From Pedobacter sp. BMA (GTDB lineage: Bacteria; Bacteroidota; Bacteroidia; Sphingobacteriales; Sphingobacteriaceae), in the NCBI RefSeq assembly GCF_001027745.1, contig NZ_LECU01000009.1:112983-176982 (forward strand): 64,000 bases of DNA, given 5' to 3'. Position numbers and translations under genes: made by a program. The notes beneath the pieces are model-generated. The model ran no database searches. It worked only from the letters and a program-made list of their open reading frames with translations, and was not told where the DNA came from. This document shows positions 25,311 to 36,000 of the stretch, one piece after another; position 1 is the stretch's first letter, and each line of letters opens with the position of its first letter.

Positions 25311-25832
25311 TTAAACATGCTCACTTCGGTAATCCTGAATGATGCGCAATAGTTCTTTTGCATCCATATCCAGTTCAGATGCGGTAAGGAAAATCTGGAG
25401 GGTATCAGTTGAATCCTGGATACCGGTTACTGCCATCGCCGATAGTTTTTTCTCGATGATTGGCATGTAGTAAGTTGCTCTGCCAACGTGGAGTAATATT
25501 AACGTATCCCAACCGGATTTCGTAATGGTGATGTCCTGAATATCTTGCCAGTAGATCAAGCCTGCCGCCTTGCTCACTGCGGTAACCGCTGAGGTAATTC
25601 CTTCTTTACTTAGTGTAAGAAGTGGGGCTGACTGGTTTAAAGATAGGAGCATGCGGACGATGACAATGATCAGTATCAGTGCCAATACAGCAGATATTCC
25701 AGCCAGTTTGGTGCTGATGTCGCCGGTGAATAAACCAATGCTATACAAAAATACGGCGACCAGGGAAATAAATATGCCCAGGCATATGATGATAAGTTGT
25801 GCTGATTTTTTCTTGTTTTTGTAAAATTCCAT
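25311..25832 (-). CDS. Membrane protein, STM3941-like
   Basis: The 173-residue protein has a charged N-terminus (MEFYKNKKKSAQ) and two membrane helices (about residues 13-33 and 42-62), followed by a soluble domain of about 100 residues (LLTLSKEGITSAV, IYWQDIQDITITKSGWDTLI). A two-helix anchor with a PH-like domain carrying a W-x-D-I motif fits the STM3941 family, of unknown function. It is separate from its neighbours. Confidence 0.5.
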   Translation of the reverse strand: MEFYKNKKKSAQLIIICLGIFISLVAVFLYSIGLFTGDISTKLAGISAVLALILIIVIVRMLLSLNQSAPLLTLSKEGITSAVTAVSKAAGLIYWQDIQDITITKSGWDTLILLHVGRATYYMPIIEKKLSAMAVTGIQDSTDTLQIFLTASELDMDAKELLRIIQDYRSEHV

Positions 25833-25945
25833 TCTTTAAATGCGTTTATTTATGCGTCCTGATTTTGAGCATGAATAACTGATAACCTGGCTTTTTGTTT
25901 CAGATGGATGTTGGGTTGGGTTAAACCCGGCTGGTGTATTGGGAG

Positions 25946-27028
25946 TTAGGAATAAATAATTTCCTTCGTCCGGTTTTCAAGTTGCGGATCTTCAGGGAAC
26001 TGTCGGAGATAAAATTCCTCATAATAGGCTTTGATGATTGCCGCCAATGGTGTGGCAAGCAGTGCACCTGTGAGGCCGAATGCGGTTCCCATAGCCAAAA
26101 GCAGAAACAATGAGGACATAGGATGGATGTTCATGGTGGATGACCTCAGCTTCGGCATCAGAAAATCAGAAACAAGTTCGTTAAGTAACAGAAAAAATAT
26201 TAGACACCAAAATGCCGTTGCCGGACTAACAGAAAGTGCTACCAGAGTGGGAGGAATAGCCATAATATAAAATCCGATTTTGGGAATCAGTTCTGAAAAA
26301 AAGGCCAGTGCAGCCCACACCAATGCACCAGGAACATTCATTAATGTTAAAAAACCGTAAACCAGTACGGCCTCGATTGCCCCACCAATCAGGTTAGACT
26401 TCATCCAGCCAACAAGCATTACTGAGGTATGTTTCATTGCTTTTTCTGCTTTTTCTCTTTGCTTGACTGGAAATACAGTTAGGTAAAGTTCGACGATAGG
26501 TTTTGGATTGCCGACAAAGAAAACCACCATACAAATGAATACGATGAAGACGAAAATACCACCAAGCACTGAAAATGAAAAATTACCGAGCCCCATTACC
26601 GTGTTGCCAATGGAAGGCATAGCTGAGGAAATGGAGGCACCTCCCTCATTGATCTCTTTTCTGAGTTCAGGAAATTTCCGGAGTACGGAATCCAGGTAAC
26701 CTGATACACTGGAATAATATTTTGGAAGGTTTCCAATCAAAACATCCAGCTGGTTACTTAAATGAGGAACCACCATCCAGCCAAGCAGAAGGGTAATGCC
26801 AAAAATGATAAAGAATATAATAAGGCAAGCTAACCACCGTTTCATACCTTTCTTTTCGAGGCGACTTACAGGCGCATTGATAATTACCCCCAGAACGATG
26901 GCGAAAATCCCCAGAAGTACAACACTAAGTATTTTGTAAAGGAACCAAAGCAGGATCACTAATCCCGCCGTGTAAAGGATAATCGAAGTAACTGTCCGGA
27001 ATATCCCGTCATTTGATTTGATGCTCAT
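25946..27028 (-). CDS. AI-2E / PerM family transporter
   Basis: The 360-residue membrane protein has about eight helices and the family features: paired N-terminal helices with VLLGIFAIVLGVIINAPVSR, a soluble region after helix 3, and a conserved ELIPKIGFYIMAIPPTLVAL segment and FLMPKL motif. AI-2E proteins have been linked to autoinducer-2 export, sodium/proton exchange and general permease function; the substrate cannot be read from sequence. A single gene, upstream of which lies the methyltransferase on the same strand. Confidence 0.85.
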   Translation of the reverse strand: MSIKSNDGIFRTVTSIILYTAGLVILLWFLYKILSVVLLGIFAIVLGVIINAPVSRLEKKGMKRWLACLIIFFIIFGITLLLGWMVVPHLSNQLDVLIGNLPKYYSSVSGYLDSVLRKFPELRKEINEGGASISSAMPSIGNTVMGLGNFSFSVLGGIFVFIVFICMVVFFVGNPKPIVELYLTVFPVKQREKAEKAMKHTSVMLVGWMKSNLIGGAIEAVLVYGFLTLMNVPGALVWAALAFFSELIPKIGFYIMAIPPTLVALSVSPATAFWCLIFFLLLNELVSDFLMPKLRSSTMNIHPMSSLFLLLAMGTAFGLTGALLATPLAAIIKAYYEEFYLRQFPEDPQLENRTKEIIYS

Positions 27029-27069
27029 GTGTTAACTTAACCATGGCAACTCTAAAATGTTTTCTTGTT

Positions 27070-27681
27070 TTAACCGCAAAATCTCGCCATCCACACGTTT
27101 GCATGCCCGCAATCCGGATCATTGACGACATGTTTTAATACTTTAAAATGATGTTGTTTTAAAAGCTGACTGTAATTCTCTGTATTCAGTGATGCATGAA
27201 ACAGATTTTCTCCACCGTTCATTCCCCAGGCTTCTCCAAGTTCTGTTCCGGAAGTAAAAAGTAGGATCCCGTTAATATTCAAATGCTTTTCGAAAAGCTC
27301 AAACATAGCTGGCTGATCGTTGATTGGTAAATGGAAAAAGCTATGCCATGCGATGATGGCATCAAACTTTTGATTCAGATGAAGATGACGCATATCCTCT
27401 AAAAGAAATTCGCTTTCCGGAAAGTTCTTTCTGGCGATGGAAAGTATTTCCTTGCTGGCATCAACCCCCGTTACTTTCAAGTTCTTGCTGATCAGATATT
27501 GTAAAATTGGTTGTCCGGTGCCACAACCCAAATCCAGGACATGCCCATCTGCCGGTATATGGTAGATCAGGTCATCAAGGTGTGCTTTTTCAATCAGCTC
27601 AGTTGGTCTGTTTTCAGAAAACCATCCTGCAATTTTATTATATACCAGGTAAACGTTTTCCCTTTCGTCATCCGAAGCCAT
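27070..27681 (-). CDS. Class I SAM-dependent methyltransferase
   Basis: The 203-residue protein has the SAM-binding motif I HVLDLGCGTGQPIL, acidic strand 2 end VTGVDAS, motif II-like FDAIIAWHSFFHL, and a seven-strand Rossmann layout. It resembles the UbiE/methyltransferase-11 group, substrate unknown. Its ATG overlaps the TAA of the preceding 78-residue gene by one base, so both are co-translated. Confidence 0.85.
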   Translation of the reverse strand: MASDDERENVYLVYNKIAGWFSENRPTELIEKAHLDDLIYHIPADGHVLDLGCGTGQPILQYLISKNLKVTGVDASKEILSIARKNFPESEFLLEDMRHLHLNQKFDAIIAWHSFFHLPINDQPAMFELFEKHLNINGILLFTSGTELGEAWGMNGGENLFHASLNTENYSQLLKQHHFKVLKHVVNDPDCGHANVWMARFCG

Positions 27682-27917
27682 TATAATTGCAATTCGATAA
27701 ATACATCGTCGGGGTTTTCTTGTTCGAATATGGTAATAACCTTATCCAGGACAAGCTCCTTTAATGCTGCTGTTAAATCACCAGGTTCCATTCCTACAGC
27801 GGATGATGTTTGCGCTAAGCTAAACATTCCCCTTGTTGAATCTTTTAGTTCTTCAGTCAGATACAACCTGACCACTTCTCTGTTCGTCATATCGCTAATA
27901 TAGTAATCTGTATCCAA
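27681..27917 (-). CDS. Small protein, possibly winged-helix
   Basis: The 78-residue protein has REVVRLYLTEELKDSTRGMF, then SSAVGMEPGDLTAALKELVL as a helix-turn-helix-like unit, and a beta wing-like end (VITIFEQENPDDVFIEL). It may be a small winged-helix or adaptor protein. No family is recognised. It is the first gene of a two-gene unit with the methyltransferase (one-base overlap). Confidence 0.5.
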   Translation of the reverse strand: MDTDYYISDMTNREVVRLYLTEELKDSTRGMFSLAQTSSAVGMEPGDLTAALKELVLDKVITIFEQENPDDVFIELQL

Positions 27918-28085
27918 ATAAATACGGTCGTAATTTTGTCTGGGCTTTTCGCTGGTTTTTGGTCACTCAGACTTGTTTGGAGTAATGGACAGATAAATAC
28001 CTGAATAAGTTGAAAACCATTCATCAAATAAGTCTGTTTTGTGATTGACTATTAAGCGGAATCACCGTTGCGATCATAAAAACAT

Positions 28086-28532
28086 ATGAAAAAATTACAT
28101 CAGATATTTGCAGGATTGGCCGGAGCAGTGGCTTTAAATCTATTGCATGAGGGCTTGAAAAAGACAGGAAGAGATATGCCTAGGATAGATTTGCTTGGCG
28201 AGGAAGCTTTGAATGACATCCTCGGTACAGTGGGTGGACATATTAAAAATGAAAAACAACTTTATCTGGCCACGCTTGCGGGCGATATTCTGTCAAATAC
28301 ATTTTATTACAGTTTGATTGGTGCAGGTGGCAAAAAACACATTTGGTTAAAAGCGATCTTCTCCGGACTTAGTGCCGGAGTTGGTGCAACAGAACTTGCG
28401 AAGCCATTGGGGCTTGACGAAACTACTGTTGCCAGGAGCAATAAAACGAAAGTACTTACCATTGCTTATTACTTAAGCGGCGCACTGGTTACCGCTGCAG
28501 TACTAAAGGCATTTCAGAAAAATAAAATTTAA
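28086..28532 (+). CDS. Hypothetical membrane-associated protein
   Basis: The 148-residue protein has hydrophobic segments at residues 5-22 (FAGLAGAVALNLLHEGLK), around 60-80, 90-105 and 123-140. Between them lie LLGEEALNDILGTVGGHIKN and GLSAGVGATELAKPLGL. The glycine-rich helices suggest an integral membrane protein. No family is recognised. It sits five bases before the quinone oxidoreductase gene and is probably co-transcribed with it. Confidence 0.55.
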   Translation: MKKLHQIFAGLAGAVALNLLHEGLKKTGRDMPRIDLLGEEALNDILGTVGGHIKNEKQLYLATLAGDILSNTFYYSLIGAGGKKHIWLKAIFSGLSAGVGATELAKPLGLDETTVARSNKTKVLTIAYYLSGALVTAAVLKAFQKNKI

Positions 28533-28537
28533 TTCGA

Positions 28538-29494
28538 ATGAAAGCAGCAGTATATTCAAAGAACGGAGGGCCAGAGGTTTTCTCCTATACCGAAGTAGCA
28601 GACCCCAAACCTGGCTCAAATCAGGTACTGATTAAGGTGGAAGTGATCAGCATTGAAGGTGGCGATCTGTCTAACCGTTTGCTTTCTGCGCCACCTACCT
28701 CAAATTACATTGTGGGTTATGCTGCATCTGGAGAAATTATTGAGATTGGCGCTGACGTGAGTGGTTTTCAGGTAGGGCAGAAAGTGATCACTTTTAGTTG
28801 GGCGGGTTCGCATGCTGAACTTAGGGCCGTTGATGCCGCTTCCACTTATGCGATTCCAGAAGGAATGGATCCACAACTGGCAATAGCTGCATTCATTGGG
28901 GTGGGAACGGCTGCGCTGGCCATTCATTTGAGTGCTATACAACCTGGTCAGCGGGTGCTGGTAAGCGGTGCAACCGGCGGGGTGGGCAATGCAGTTGTTC
29001 AATTACTTGTGAATGATGGAATTGAAGTGATTGCTACCGGAAGAAGCGCAAACACGCTCAGGTCTTTGGACGAATTCGGTGTGTGGAAAACAGTTGTTTC
29101 GGGTGAAACACCCATCCATGAACAGGTGAAAAAAATTGATGAGCATGGCGTAGACGTCTTTATTGATACAGTAGGTATGGAAGTACTGGTGGATGGCATG
29201 AAGGCGGTAAAAAATGGTGGTAAGGTAGTGTTGATTGCAGGAAGGGCGGGGGAAGGAAACTTTATTGATCCGCTATACATCCTGTCGCACCGCCTCACCG
29301 TGATTGGTTGCTTACTCGGAGCGGTAATGCAGGAACCATTTGTAGGTGATCTACTTCACAAATCCCTTCGGTGGGTTGCAGAAGGTAAAGTAGAAGTGCC
29401 CATTCATAAAGTATTTAAGCTTGCTGACGCGGAAAGTGCACATCGTGAAGCGGAGAAGTCGGGGAAATTCGGAAGAATTTTGATGGTTCCTTAA
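28538..29494 (+). CDS. Quinone oxidoreductase-like zinc-independent MDR enzyme
   Basis: The 318-residue medium-chain dehydrogenase/reductase has a GroES-like N-terminus (GYAASGEIIEIGADVSGFQV) and an NADPH-binding Rossmann fold with VLVSGATGGVGNAVVQLLV. The zinc-binding Cys/His residues of alcohol dehydrogenases are absent, placing it with the quinone oxidoreductase / zeta-crystallin group. It forms a two-gene unit with the upstream membrane protein and ends at a terminator. Confidence 0.85.
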   Translation: MKAAVYSKNGGPEVFSYTEVADPKPGSNQVLIKVEVISIEGGDLSNRLLSAPPTSNYIVGYAASGEIIEIGADVSGFQVGQKVITFSWAGSHAELRAVDAASTYAIPEGMDPQLAIAAFIGVGTAALAIHLSAIQPGQRVLVSGATGGVGNAVVQLLVNDGIEVIATGRSANTLRSLDEFGVWKTVVSGETPIHEQVKKIDEHGVDVFIDTVGMEVLVDGMKAVKNGGKVVLIAGRAGEGNFIDPLYILSHRLTVIGCLLGAVMQEPFVGDLLHKSLRWVAEGKVEVPIHKVFKLADAESAHREAEKSGKFGRILMVP

Positions 29495-29506
29495 GCAGGT
29501 TAAGAT

Positions 29507-29547
29507 AAAGCTAAAGTTGCCCAAATGGGTAGCTTTAGCTTTATTTT
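29507..29547 (+). terminator. Intrinsic terminator after the quinone oxidoreductase gene
   Basis: AAAGCTAAAG (29507-29516) pairs with CTTTAGCTTT (29533-29542), followed by a T-rich tail, 12 bases past the stop codon. Confidence 0.75.
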
Positions 29548-29552
29548 CGATT

Positions 29553-29580
29553 AAAAAAAGCGCCTTTTATTACAGAGGCG
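29553..29580 (-). terminator. Intrinsic terminator of the SusCD operon
   Basis: On the minus strand CGCCT and AGGCG form a short GC stem around a 10-base loop, followed by CTTTTTTT. It is 33 bases past the stop of the TlpA-like gene, back to back with the plus-strand terminator. Confidence 0.65.
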
Positions 29581-29613
29581 TTTTACTAATTCACCCAAAA
29601 CAATTTGATTTAA

Positions 29614-30756
29614 TTAATTAAAAAGTTTTTTCAAGGCGGTATTTAATTCTTCTCCCCGAAGGTTTTTTGCAATAACTTTCCCTTTAGGGTCTATCAAAAA
29701 GTTTTCTGGAATTGCCTTTATACCATACATTAGCGCTGCAGTGTTCTCCCATGCTTTCAGGTCTGAAACTTGTGTCCAGGAGAGGTCATCAGCCTTTATC
29801 GCATTGATCCAGGCTTTCTTTTGTGCTGATCCATCCAGGGATACACTTAAAATTTCGAGGCCTTTATCTTTGAAGCGCTTATAAGCGGCAACAAGATTTG
29901 GATTCTCTGCACGGCAGGGTTTGCACCAGCTTGCCCAGAAATCAAGTAACACATATTTTCCTTTAAATTGTCGGAGTGCAACCATATTTCCCGAAACATC
30001 AGGCTGTTCGAAATCAGGAGCGGCAGCTCCAATGTGAGTGGGCTTTACGCTATTTTGTGCTATCTGTTTGCTATCAAGCGATTTTTTAAAAATTACAGCT
30101 CTGTCATTCTCTTTTACCTTTGTGCTTAATTTGTCGAAAAGATTTGATGCCTGACTCAGGTTATTATTATTGGCAATATATGATTCCAGCGCATAAACAC
30201 TAACTATGGAATTAAGGTGGCCGCTAATAAATTTTTGATGTGAACGGTCATATCGCAACATGAGTGAATCAATCTGACGGGTAGCCTGATCGCCTGATAT
30301 TTTACGATCAATGGAGAATGACTTCAATACCTTTTTAATTTCATTGGTGATTGGCGTCATGCCTTTAATGTAACTGGCGTAGTCATCGTTGATTTTCCCT
30401 CCGCTAATTTTTGCGGAGGAAAGAACACTATCGCCAGTTATTTTGATATTTCCTGGTTCGAGATAAAGCTGAAGCATATTTTCTTCACTGACTTGGTTCA
30501 AAAGAATTTTCGTTGAGTTCTTTTTTATTATCAGCGTGGCATTTACAGGCATGTCAACAGCACCCCTGAATTCAAAACTACCATTGTTCAATAGGGAAGA
30601 ATCAACTACCATTTTTTTTCCCGGTAGCGTGTAGGTGAGCAACATTTTGGCGGGAGTAGAAAAGCTTCCGATTTTTCCCTTCAAAGTATAATTAAATGCC
30701 TGTGAGAACCCCAGCGCGGGGACGAGGCAAAGCAAAAGCAGTGATTTTATTTTCAT
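29614..30756 (-). CDS. TlpA-like thioredoxin with DUF4369 domain
   Basis: The 380-residue exported protein has a signal peptide (MKIKSLLLLCLVPALGFSQA), an N-terminal DUF4369 domain (beta-rich, residues about 22-130), a helical middle, and a C-terminal thioredoxin fold with LLDFWASWCKPCRAENPNLV. The CxxC pair (CKPC) marks a redox-active periplasmic disulfide reductase. Such proteins are frequent downstream of SusCD pairs in Bacteroidota. It is the last gene of the operon with DUF4397, SusD and SusC genes (70-base gap). Confidence 0.85.
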   Translation of the reverse strand: MKIKSLLLLCLVPALGFSQAFNYTLKGKIGSFSTPAKMLLTYTLPGKKMVVDSSLLNNGSFEFRGAVDMPVNATLIIKKNSTKILLNQVSEENMLQLYLEPGNIKITGDSVLSSAKISGGKINDDYASYIKGMTPITNEIKKVLKSFSIDRKISGDQATRQIDSLMLRYDRSHQKFISGHLNSIVSVYALESYIANNNNLSQASNLFDKLSTKVKENDRAVIFKKSLDSKQIAQNSVKPTHIGAAAPDFEQPDVSGNMVALRQFKGKYVLLDFWASWCKPCRAENPNLVAAYKRFKDKGLEILSVSLDGSAQKKAWINAIKADDLSWTQVSDLKAWENTAALMYGIKAIPENFLIDPKGKVIAKNLRGEELNTALKKLFN

Positions 30757-30826
30757 AGTCTGATAGGTTACTACTTACCTTTTATAAAAGTTTTGGTTTG
30801 AATTACCGGATAAATTAAGCTGCCAT

Positions 30827-31534
30827 TTAATAGTTAGCCATGGCATAGATTCCGAAAGCATCACTGCCGCTGGTAACTCCAAATAAACCTTTGACGACCA
30901 GGGTTATGTTTTTAAATCTGGAGGAAGCCACACTTATCGTTCCGGTAGCAGGAAGGGTATAACTGGTGAGGATGGTTCCGGCTGCATTTCGTACCTGAAA
31001 CACATTACCTCCTGCCGCCAGACGGGTCTTTAAGTCAATATCGCCAAATGAAGTAACTGATTTGTAGGCAATATTATTAAAGAGGTTAACACCCGTTGAT
31101 GATCCTAAGGTTACATTAAGCGGCTCACTGTTCAAGGAGCAGTTTACAACCCTAACCCTTAAAATACTATCCTGGCTGTATGGCGGAATTTCATCTTTAA
31201 CAAATATGCCTTCAGGCGACGTAGCCGGCCCTACCAGAAATAAGGAATAAATCCCGCCATTTACAGTGGCATGTGTTTGCTGATAGTAAGGCTTACCGGG
31301 GTTATTGGTAGGATAAAGCATTATTTGCGTTTCGCCAGCCAGTACCTGGAAAAGTTTGTAGCCGTATAAAGTTGCACTATCACGCACATTAGAGTTTAGT
31401 TTAACATTTTTGCCCGCCACCACTGCATCAGCTACGTTCAATGAAGCGAGCGGTGTAAATGTGGGGCCATCCTTTTTACATCCTTGTAAAAAGAGGGCTG
31501 TAATAATGGATATATAGATGATGTAAGATTTCAT
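30827..31534 (-). CDS. DUF4397 lipoprotein
   Basis: The 235-residue protein has a lipoprotein signal (IYISIITALFLQGCKKDG) with Cys in the lipobox LQGC. The mature part is beta-rich with ASLNVADAVVAGKNVKLNSN and VRVVNCSLNSEPLNVTLGSS, typical of the tandem DUF4397 domain. It would sit on the outer membrane with SusD and may assist SusCD in substrate capture. Gap to susD is 26 bases. Confidence 0.75.
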   Translation of the reverse strand: MKSYIIYISIITALFLQGCKKDGPTFTPLASLNVADAVVAGKNVKLNSNVRDSATLYGYKLFQVLAGETQIMLYPTNNPGKPYYQQTHATVNGGIYSLFLVGPATSPEGIFVKDEIPPYSQDSILRVRVVNCSLNSEPLNVTLGSSTGVNLFNNIAYKSVTSFGDIDLKTRLAAGGNVFQVRNAAGTILTSYTLPATGTISVASSRFKNITLVVKGLFGVTSGSDAFGIYAMANY

Positions 31535-31560
31535 AATTAGGGTTTAATTGATAAGTGAGT

Positions 31561-33054
31561 TTAATAACCTGGATTTTGCTGTCCGTTTAATAGCGGGCTG
31601 CGGTCAATTTCGAGTTGGGGAATTGGGTATAGGGCAAAGGCACTGTTCCAGTTGTTTGATGTAGACGTAGTGATTACTTTAAGCGGAGTAACTGCGCTCA
31701 TCACCGCATCTATAGTTCCTGTTCGTTTCAGATCAAGCCATCGGTGTCCCCATTCCGTAAATAGTTCAACCTGTCTTTCTTTCATTACCGTAACCATCAA
31801 ATCACCCTTTGCAAGCGTGGGGGAAACAGGCGGAAGGGGGTTTGGAATGGCAGTAGTTTGGGCGGCCCGGGCCCTTGCTCTGAGGGCGTTAAGATCTTCT
31901 GCTGCAGAAGCGGCCTTCCCGAGCTGAGCCCTTGCTTCCGCACGGATCAGGTATTGTTCAGCTAACCTGAGCATCATCGAATACTCAGCGGTAGCAGTGC
32001 TCGTACTTCCAATTTTATACTTGGTGGGATAATAATAAGTTGTTCCTGATGCAGTAACAGCGCCTATCCAATAGCCCACTGTTCCACGAAGATCGCCTGG
32101 TGTGAATGCAGCCAGCTGTTGATTGCTGAGGTATACCGGAGTGGTGGTGTTCGGGCCGGATGCGGTTAGATTGAAAACCCTTCCTTCGGCAGTATTTGCC
32201 AAGGTAAGCGTTCCGACAGGCTGTATAGACCAGATGGTTTCCTGGCTATTCTTCAAAAAAGCATCGTTAAGGGGCGTTAGGCGGTACAAGGCAGCATTCG
32301 CGATTACTGAAGTAGCCTGTGCTTCAGCTTTTTCATATTCTCCGGTATAGAGATAGCAACGTGCAAGTAAGGCGGTTGCGGCCCATTTATTAGGACGAAC
32401 GCGTTCAGTTGTGGTAGCCAGTAAAGTACCATCTACGTAACTTTCGCTTAAAACCGATTGTGCTTCAGTTAGATCCTGAATGATTTGTTGGTAAACCTGG
32501 GCTTTAGGCGTTCGGCCTGTTTGCTGATTTTGCGTGAAATCGCCCGACAAGGCCAGAGGCACATCACCGTATAAATTAACCAGGTAAAAGTACATAAAAG
32601 CACGGGTAAATTTCATTTCACCAAGGAGTTGGACTTTAACCCGGGGGCTGAGCTTATCAGCCATGTTTAGGCTATTAATGGCTACATTTGCATTAAAGAT
32701 GAATGAGTAACATTGAACCCAGGGCGTAGCGTTACCCGCTGTAAGTGAGTTTTGATAATATTTTAACAAGTCATCGTACCCGGAGGTAGAGGGAGGGAAG
32801 TTGGTAAAAAAGCTTAACTCATCCGCCGATAATCCGGCCCGGAGTCCAATGCTTTTAAATGGATCTGCAGGAATATTCATGTTACTGATTGTGGCATAAA
32901 TACTCGTTACAGCTGCGATGGCTGTTCCATCTGCGGCAAAAGTAATTTCATCAGTAAGCAGGTTTTTTGGCAAACCACCATCGGTGAGTTTTTTACAGGC
33001 GGTGCTGCAAAATATCAGGCCTGTGAGTATAATAAGGGAATATTTTAATTTCAT
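31561..33054 (-). CDS. SusD/RagB-family outer-membrane lipoprotein
   Basis: The 497-residue protein has a lipoprotein signal (LIILTGLIFCSTACKKL, Cys after STA) and the SusD helical TPR-like fold. Signatures include KFTRAFMYFYLVNLYGDVPL, RPNKWAATALLARCYLYTGE, EYSMMLRLAEQYLIRAEARA and RQVELFTEWGHRWLDLKRTG near the end. SusD proteins cap the SusC barrel and capture the substrate. No polysaccharide-degrading enzyme lies in the operon, so the substrate may not be a glycan. It lies 27 bases downstream of susC. Confidence 0.95.
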   Translation of the reverse strand: MKLKYSLIILTGLIFCSTACKKLTDGGLPKNLLTDEITFAADGTAIAAVTSIYATISNMNIPADPFKSIGLRAGLSADELSFFTNFPPSTSGYDDLLKYYQNSLTAGNATPWVQCYSFIFNANVAINSLNMADKLSPRVKVQLLGEMKFTRAFMYFYLVNLYGDVPLALSGDFTQNQQTGRTPKAQVYQQIIQDLTEAQSVLSESYVDGTLLATTTERVRPNKWAATALLARCYLYTGEYEKAEAQATSVIANAALYRLTPLNDAFLKNSQETIWSIQPVGTLTLANTAEGRVFNLTASGPNTTTPVYLSNQQLAAFTPGDLRGTVGYWIGAVTASGTTYYYPTKYKIGSTSTATAEYSMMLRLAEQYLIRAEARAQLGKAASAAEDLNALRARARAAQTTAIPNPLPPVSPTLAKGDLMVTVMKERQVELFTEWGHRWLDLKRTGTIDAVMSAVTPLKVITTSTSNNWNSAFALYPIPQLEIDRSPLLNGQQNPGY

Positions 33055-33081
33055 CTCAGTATTTTAAATTCTTTGTATCTG

Positions 33082-36000
33082 TTATAATCCTATTCTGGCG
33101 CCAAATGTAAATGTCTTTGAAGCCGGGTAACTGTTATTTGAATTGAATTCGGGATCCCTGCCATAATAATTACTGATGGTGAGTAGGTTCTGACCCAAAA
33201 CAAAAAGCGATGCGTTACGTAAGAAAACTTTTTCTGCCCACAATTGAGGTACTTTCCATGATAAGGAAGCGTTACGCAGCTTAATATATGATGCACTGGT
33301 GTAACCTGCATCATTATATAAATAAGAGTTATTAAAGGAAACACTTGAATTGGTGGTGTAAAGCATTCTTTCTGCAATATCACCAGGGTTTTGCCAGCGG
33401 TTGGTTACAAATATAGGTTGATTATTAGCAACTGCACCGGCTAGCGTAGTGGTGAAGTATTCATTCTTGGCTTTTTTATTCATGAATTGGAAAAGAAAGT
33501 CAAGTGAAAAGTTTTTGTAGGTAAGTGTATTTTGAAATCCTCCGTAAAATTTGGGATTCAGATCTACCGAAACATAATCTGTTGTGGCATTCGGATTCAT
33601 TGTTGGATTCCCTTTGCTGTCTGAATAAACATATTGCCCTGTGGCAGGATCGACACCGAGGAAATGAAACTGGCGACTGATGTTAACAGATTCTCCGATA
33701 ACAAGTCTGCTGGCGTAAGAAGAGTTGGCCAGGTTGGGAAACGAAACTAAAGTGTTCTTTGGCACCGTAACGTTTATTGAACTGGTCCAGCTGAAGTTTT
33801 TCGTTTGGAGATTAGTGGTGTTTAGCGCAAACTCCCAACTTGTATTTCTAACTACTGCGGGAAAGTTGCTGCTAACGGTTCCAAATCCACTGGCATAATA
33901 AGGAACAAGATAAGCGAGTAGCTGGTCGGTTGAGCGGTTATTGGCATAGTTCACTTCAAACAATACCTTGTCTTTAAAGAAGCCGGTTTTAAGGCCAATG
34001 TTGAATTTACTGGTTTCCTCCCAGTGCAAATCCGGAGTGGCTATTCTGGTTAGGGACAATACAGGAAGACCCTGGTAGGTTCTTGAGGATGCGCCATATG
34101 TGGCAAAATATAAATTATTGTCAATTTGGTCGCTTCCTGTAGTACCATAGCTTACATTTAACTTACCGAAGCTTAACCAGGCGAGGTTTTGCTTTAGCAG
34201 TTCTTCTTCTGTAAATATCCATCCGGCGCCTATAGCCTGGAAATTATGAAACCGGTAATCAGGGCTAAAACGGCTTGTACCATCGCGCCTGATGGTATAG
34301 TTTAGCAGGTATTTGTTTTTGTAATTGTAATTTATTCTTCCAAAAAGTGCGCTGTATTTATAAACCGACGAAACTGTACCGGCACCCTCAAGTGTAGTTG
34401 CGCCTATAATCGTTTGCATGAGTTCGTCGCTAACATAACCTGAAGCATTTGTTACCTGTCCTTGGCTTTCGTTTTGTTGTGCGCTGGCACCGAGCAGGAT
34501 ATTTAAATTCCCCCAGTTTTTATTGATCTGATAATTCAGTTGCGGCTCAACATTCCAGCTTCTGGTTGCATTATCTGCGAACTGGGATGATCGGCTCACA
34601 AAAGGCCTTACGTAAGGCTGATAACTGGAAAGCGGTGTAGTAACAAGTTCATTTGAATTCAGGTCATTGTAACCTAAATTAGCCTTTAGCTGAAGTCCTT
34701 TGAAAAGCTGGTAGCTTAGTTCGGCATGGGCAATCAGGTTCCTGGTTTTGTTAATGTTGATTGCCGATAAGGAAGCAAGTGGATTGTTTCCATATAGGTA
34801 AGACGAAAGCCCGTCAGTATCCACAGCAAAATTTAAGGTACCATCGGCATTATACAAAGCCGGAGCATTGGGGGATAAAGCCGGAACAATTGCTGCTACA
34901 AAATTGGTAGAACTGGGAAGGGTGTTGGAATCATTCATATAGCTCCCGCCGAACTGAACCTGGAATTTCCGGTTTTTAGATGTGCTGCTGATATTGAAAT
35001 GTCCGGATGCTTTCGTATTTTCGAAATTACCCGGTAGGAATGATCCCTGATAAATGTACCCGCCACCAATAACGTATTGAATATTGTTATTACCGCCAGA
35101 CAGGGTTAGCTGATAATTAGAGAATGGACTCTTCTTATTCAGCACCTCATTTTGCCAGTCAATGTTTCTATTGTTGTCATACCCGTAAAGGTTTAGAATA
35201 TCATATGCGTTTGCCGGGGTAACAACAGCATTTGTGTTTTTTAGTGCCTCCCTGCGCATTTCTAAATATTGAGTGGTATTAAGTTTATCAAATTCATTGG
35301 TAAACTCGCTAAATCCGCTTTGCAGGGAAAGGTCAACCTTCATTTCTCCGGCTTGTCCGCGCTTGGTTGTAATTAATATTGCACCATTTGCCGCGCGGGA
35401 CCCGTAGATTGCCGTCGCATCTGCATCTTTCAGCACATCAATACTTTCGATGTCTGCAGGATTAATAAAGCTTAACGGATTGCCGGGTGTTCTGCCTGAA
35501 TTTCCAAGATTCCCGCCGTTTAGGCCTGTAGTCAGCAGTTGCGGTGGATAAGGTACGCCATCAACAACGTAAAAAGGATCATTTCCGTTAACAATACTGT
35601 TCTGCCCTTGTACACGTACAGTAATGCCGCTATTTGGGCTTCCGTTACTTTGACTGATTTGCAGGCCCGGTACCCTACCCATTAAAGCGAGGAGGGGATT
35701 AGCAACTGGTTGCCGTGCCAGATCTTCAGCTTTTACGGTGCTGATGTTGGACGTGCTGAGTCTTTTGGAGGTTGTTCCATATGCTTGTATCTGGACCTCA
35801 TCAAGTTTGTTTGTTGCAGTCTTCAAAACAATGTTGTTTAATGGGGCATTTGCTTTTACTTCAAGTAAATCAAATCCCAGATAACTGATCTGGATCACGT
35901 CGGTCTCCTGAATGTTTTTCAAGGTGAATTCTCCATTCAGGCCGGAGATTACAGCTCTCGATTTTCCTGTAACTTTTACGGTAGCGCCGGGTATAGGTTT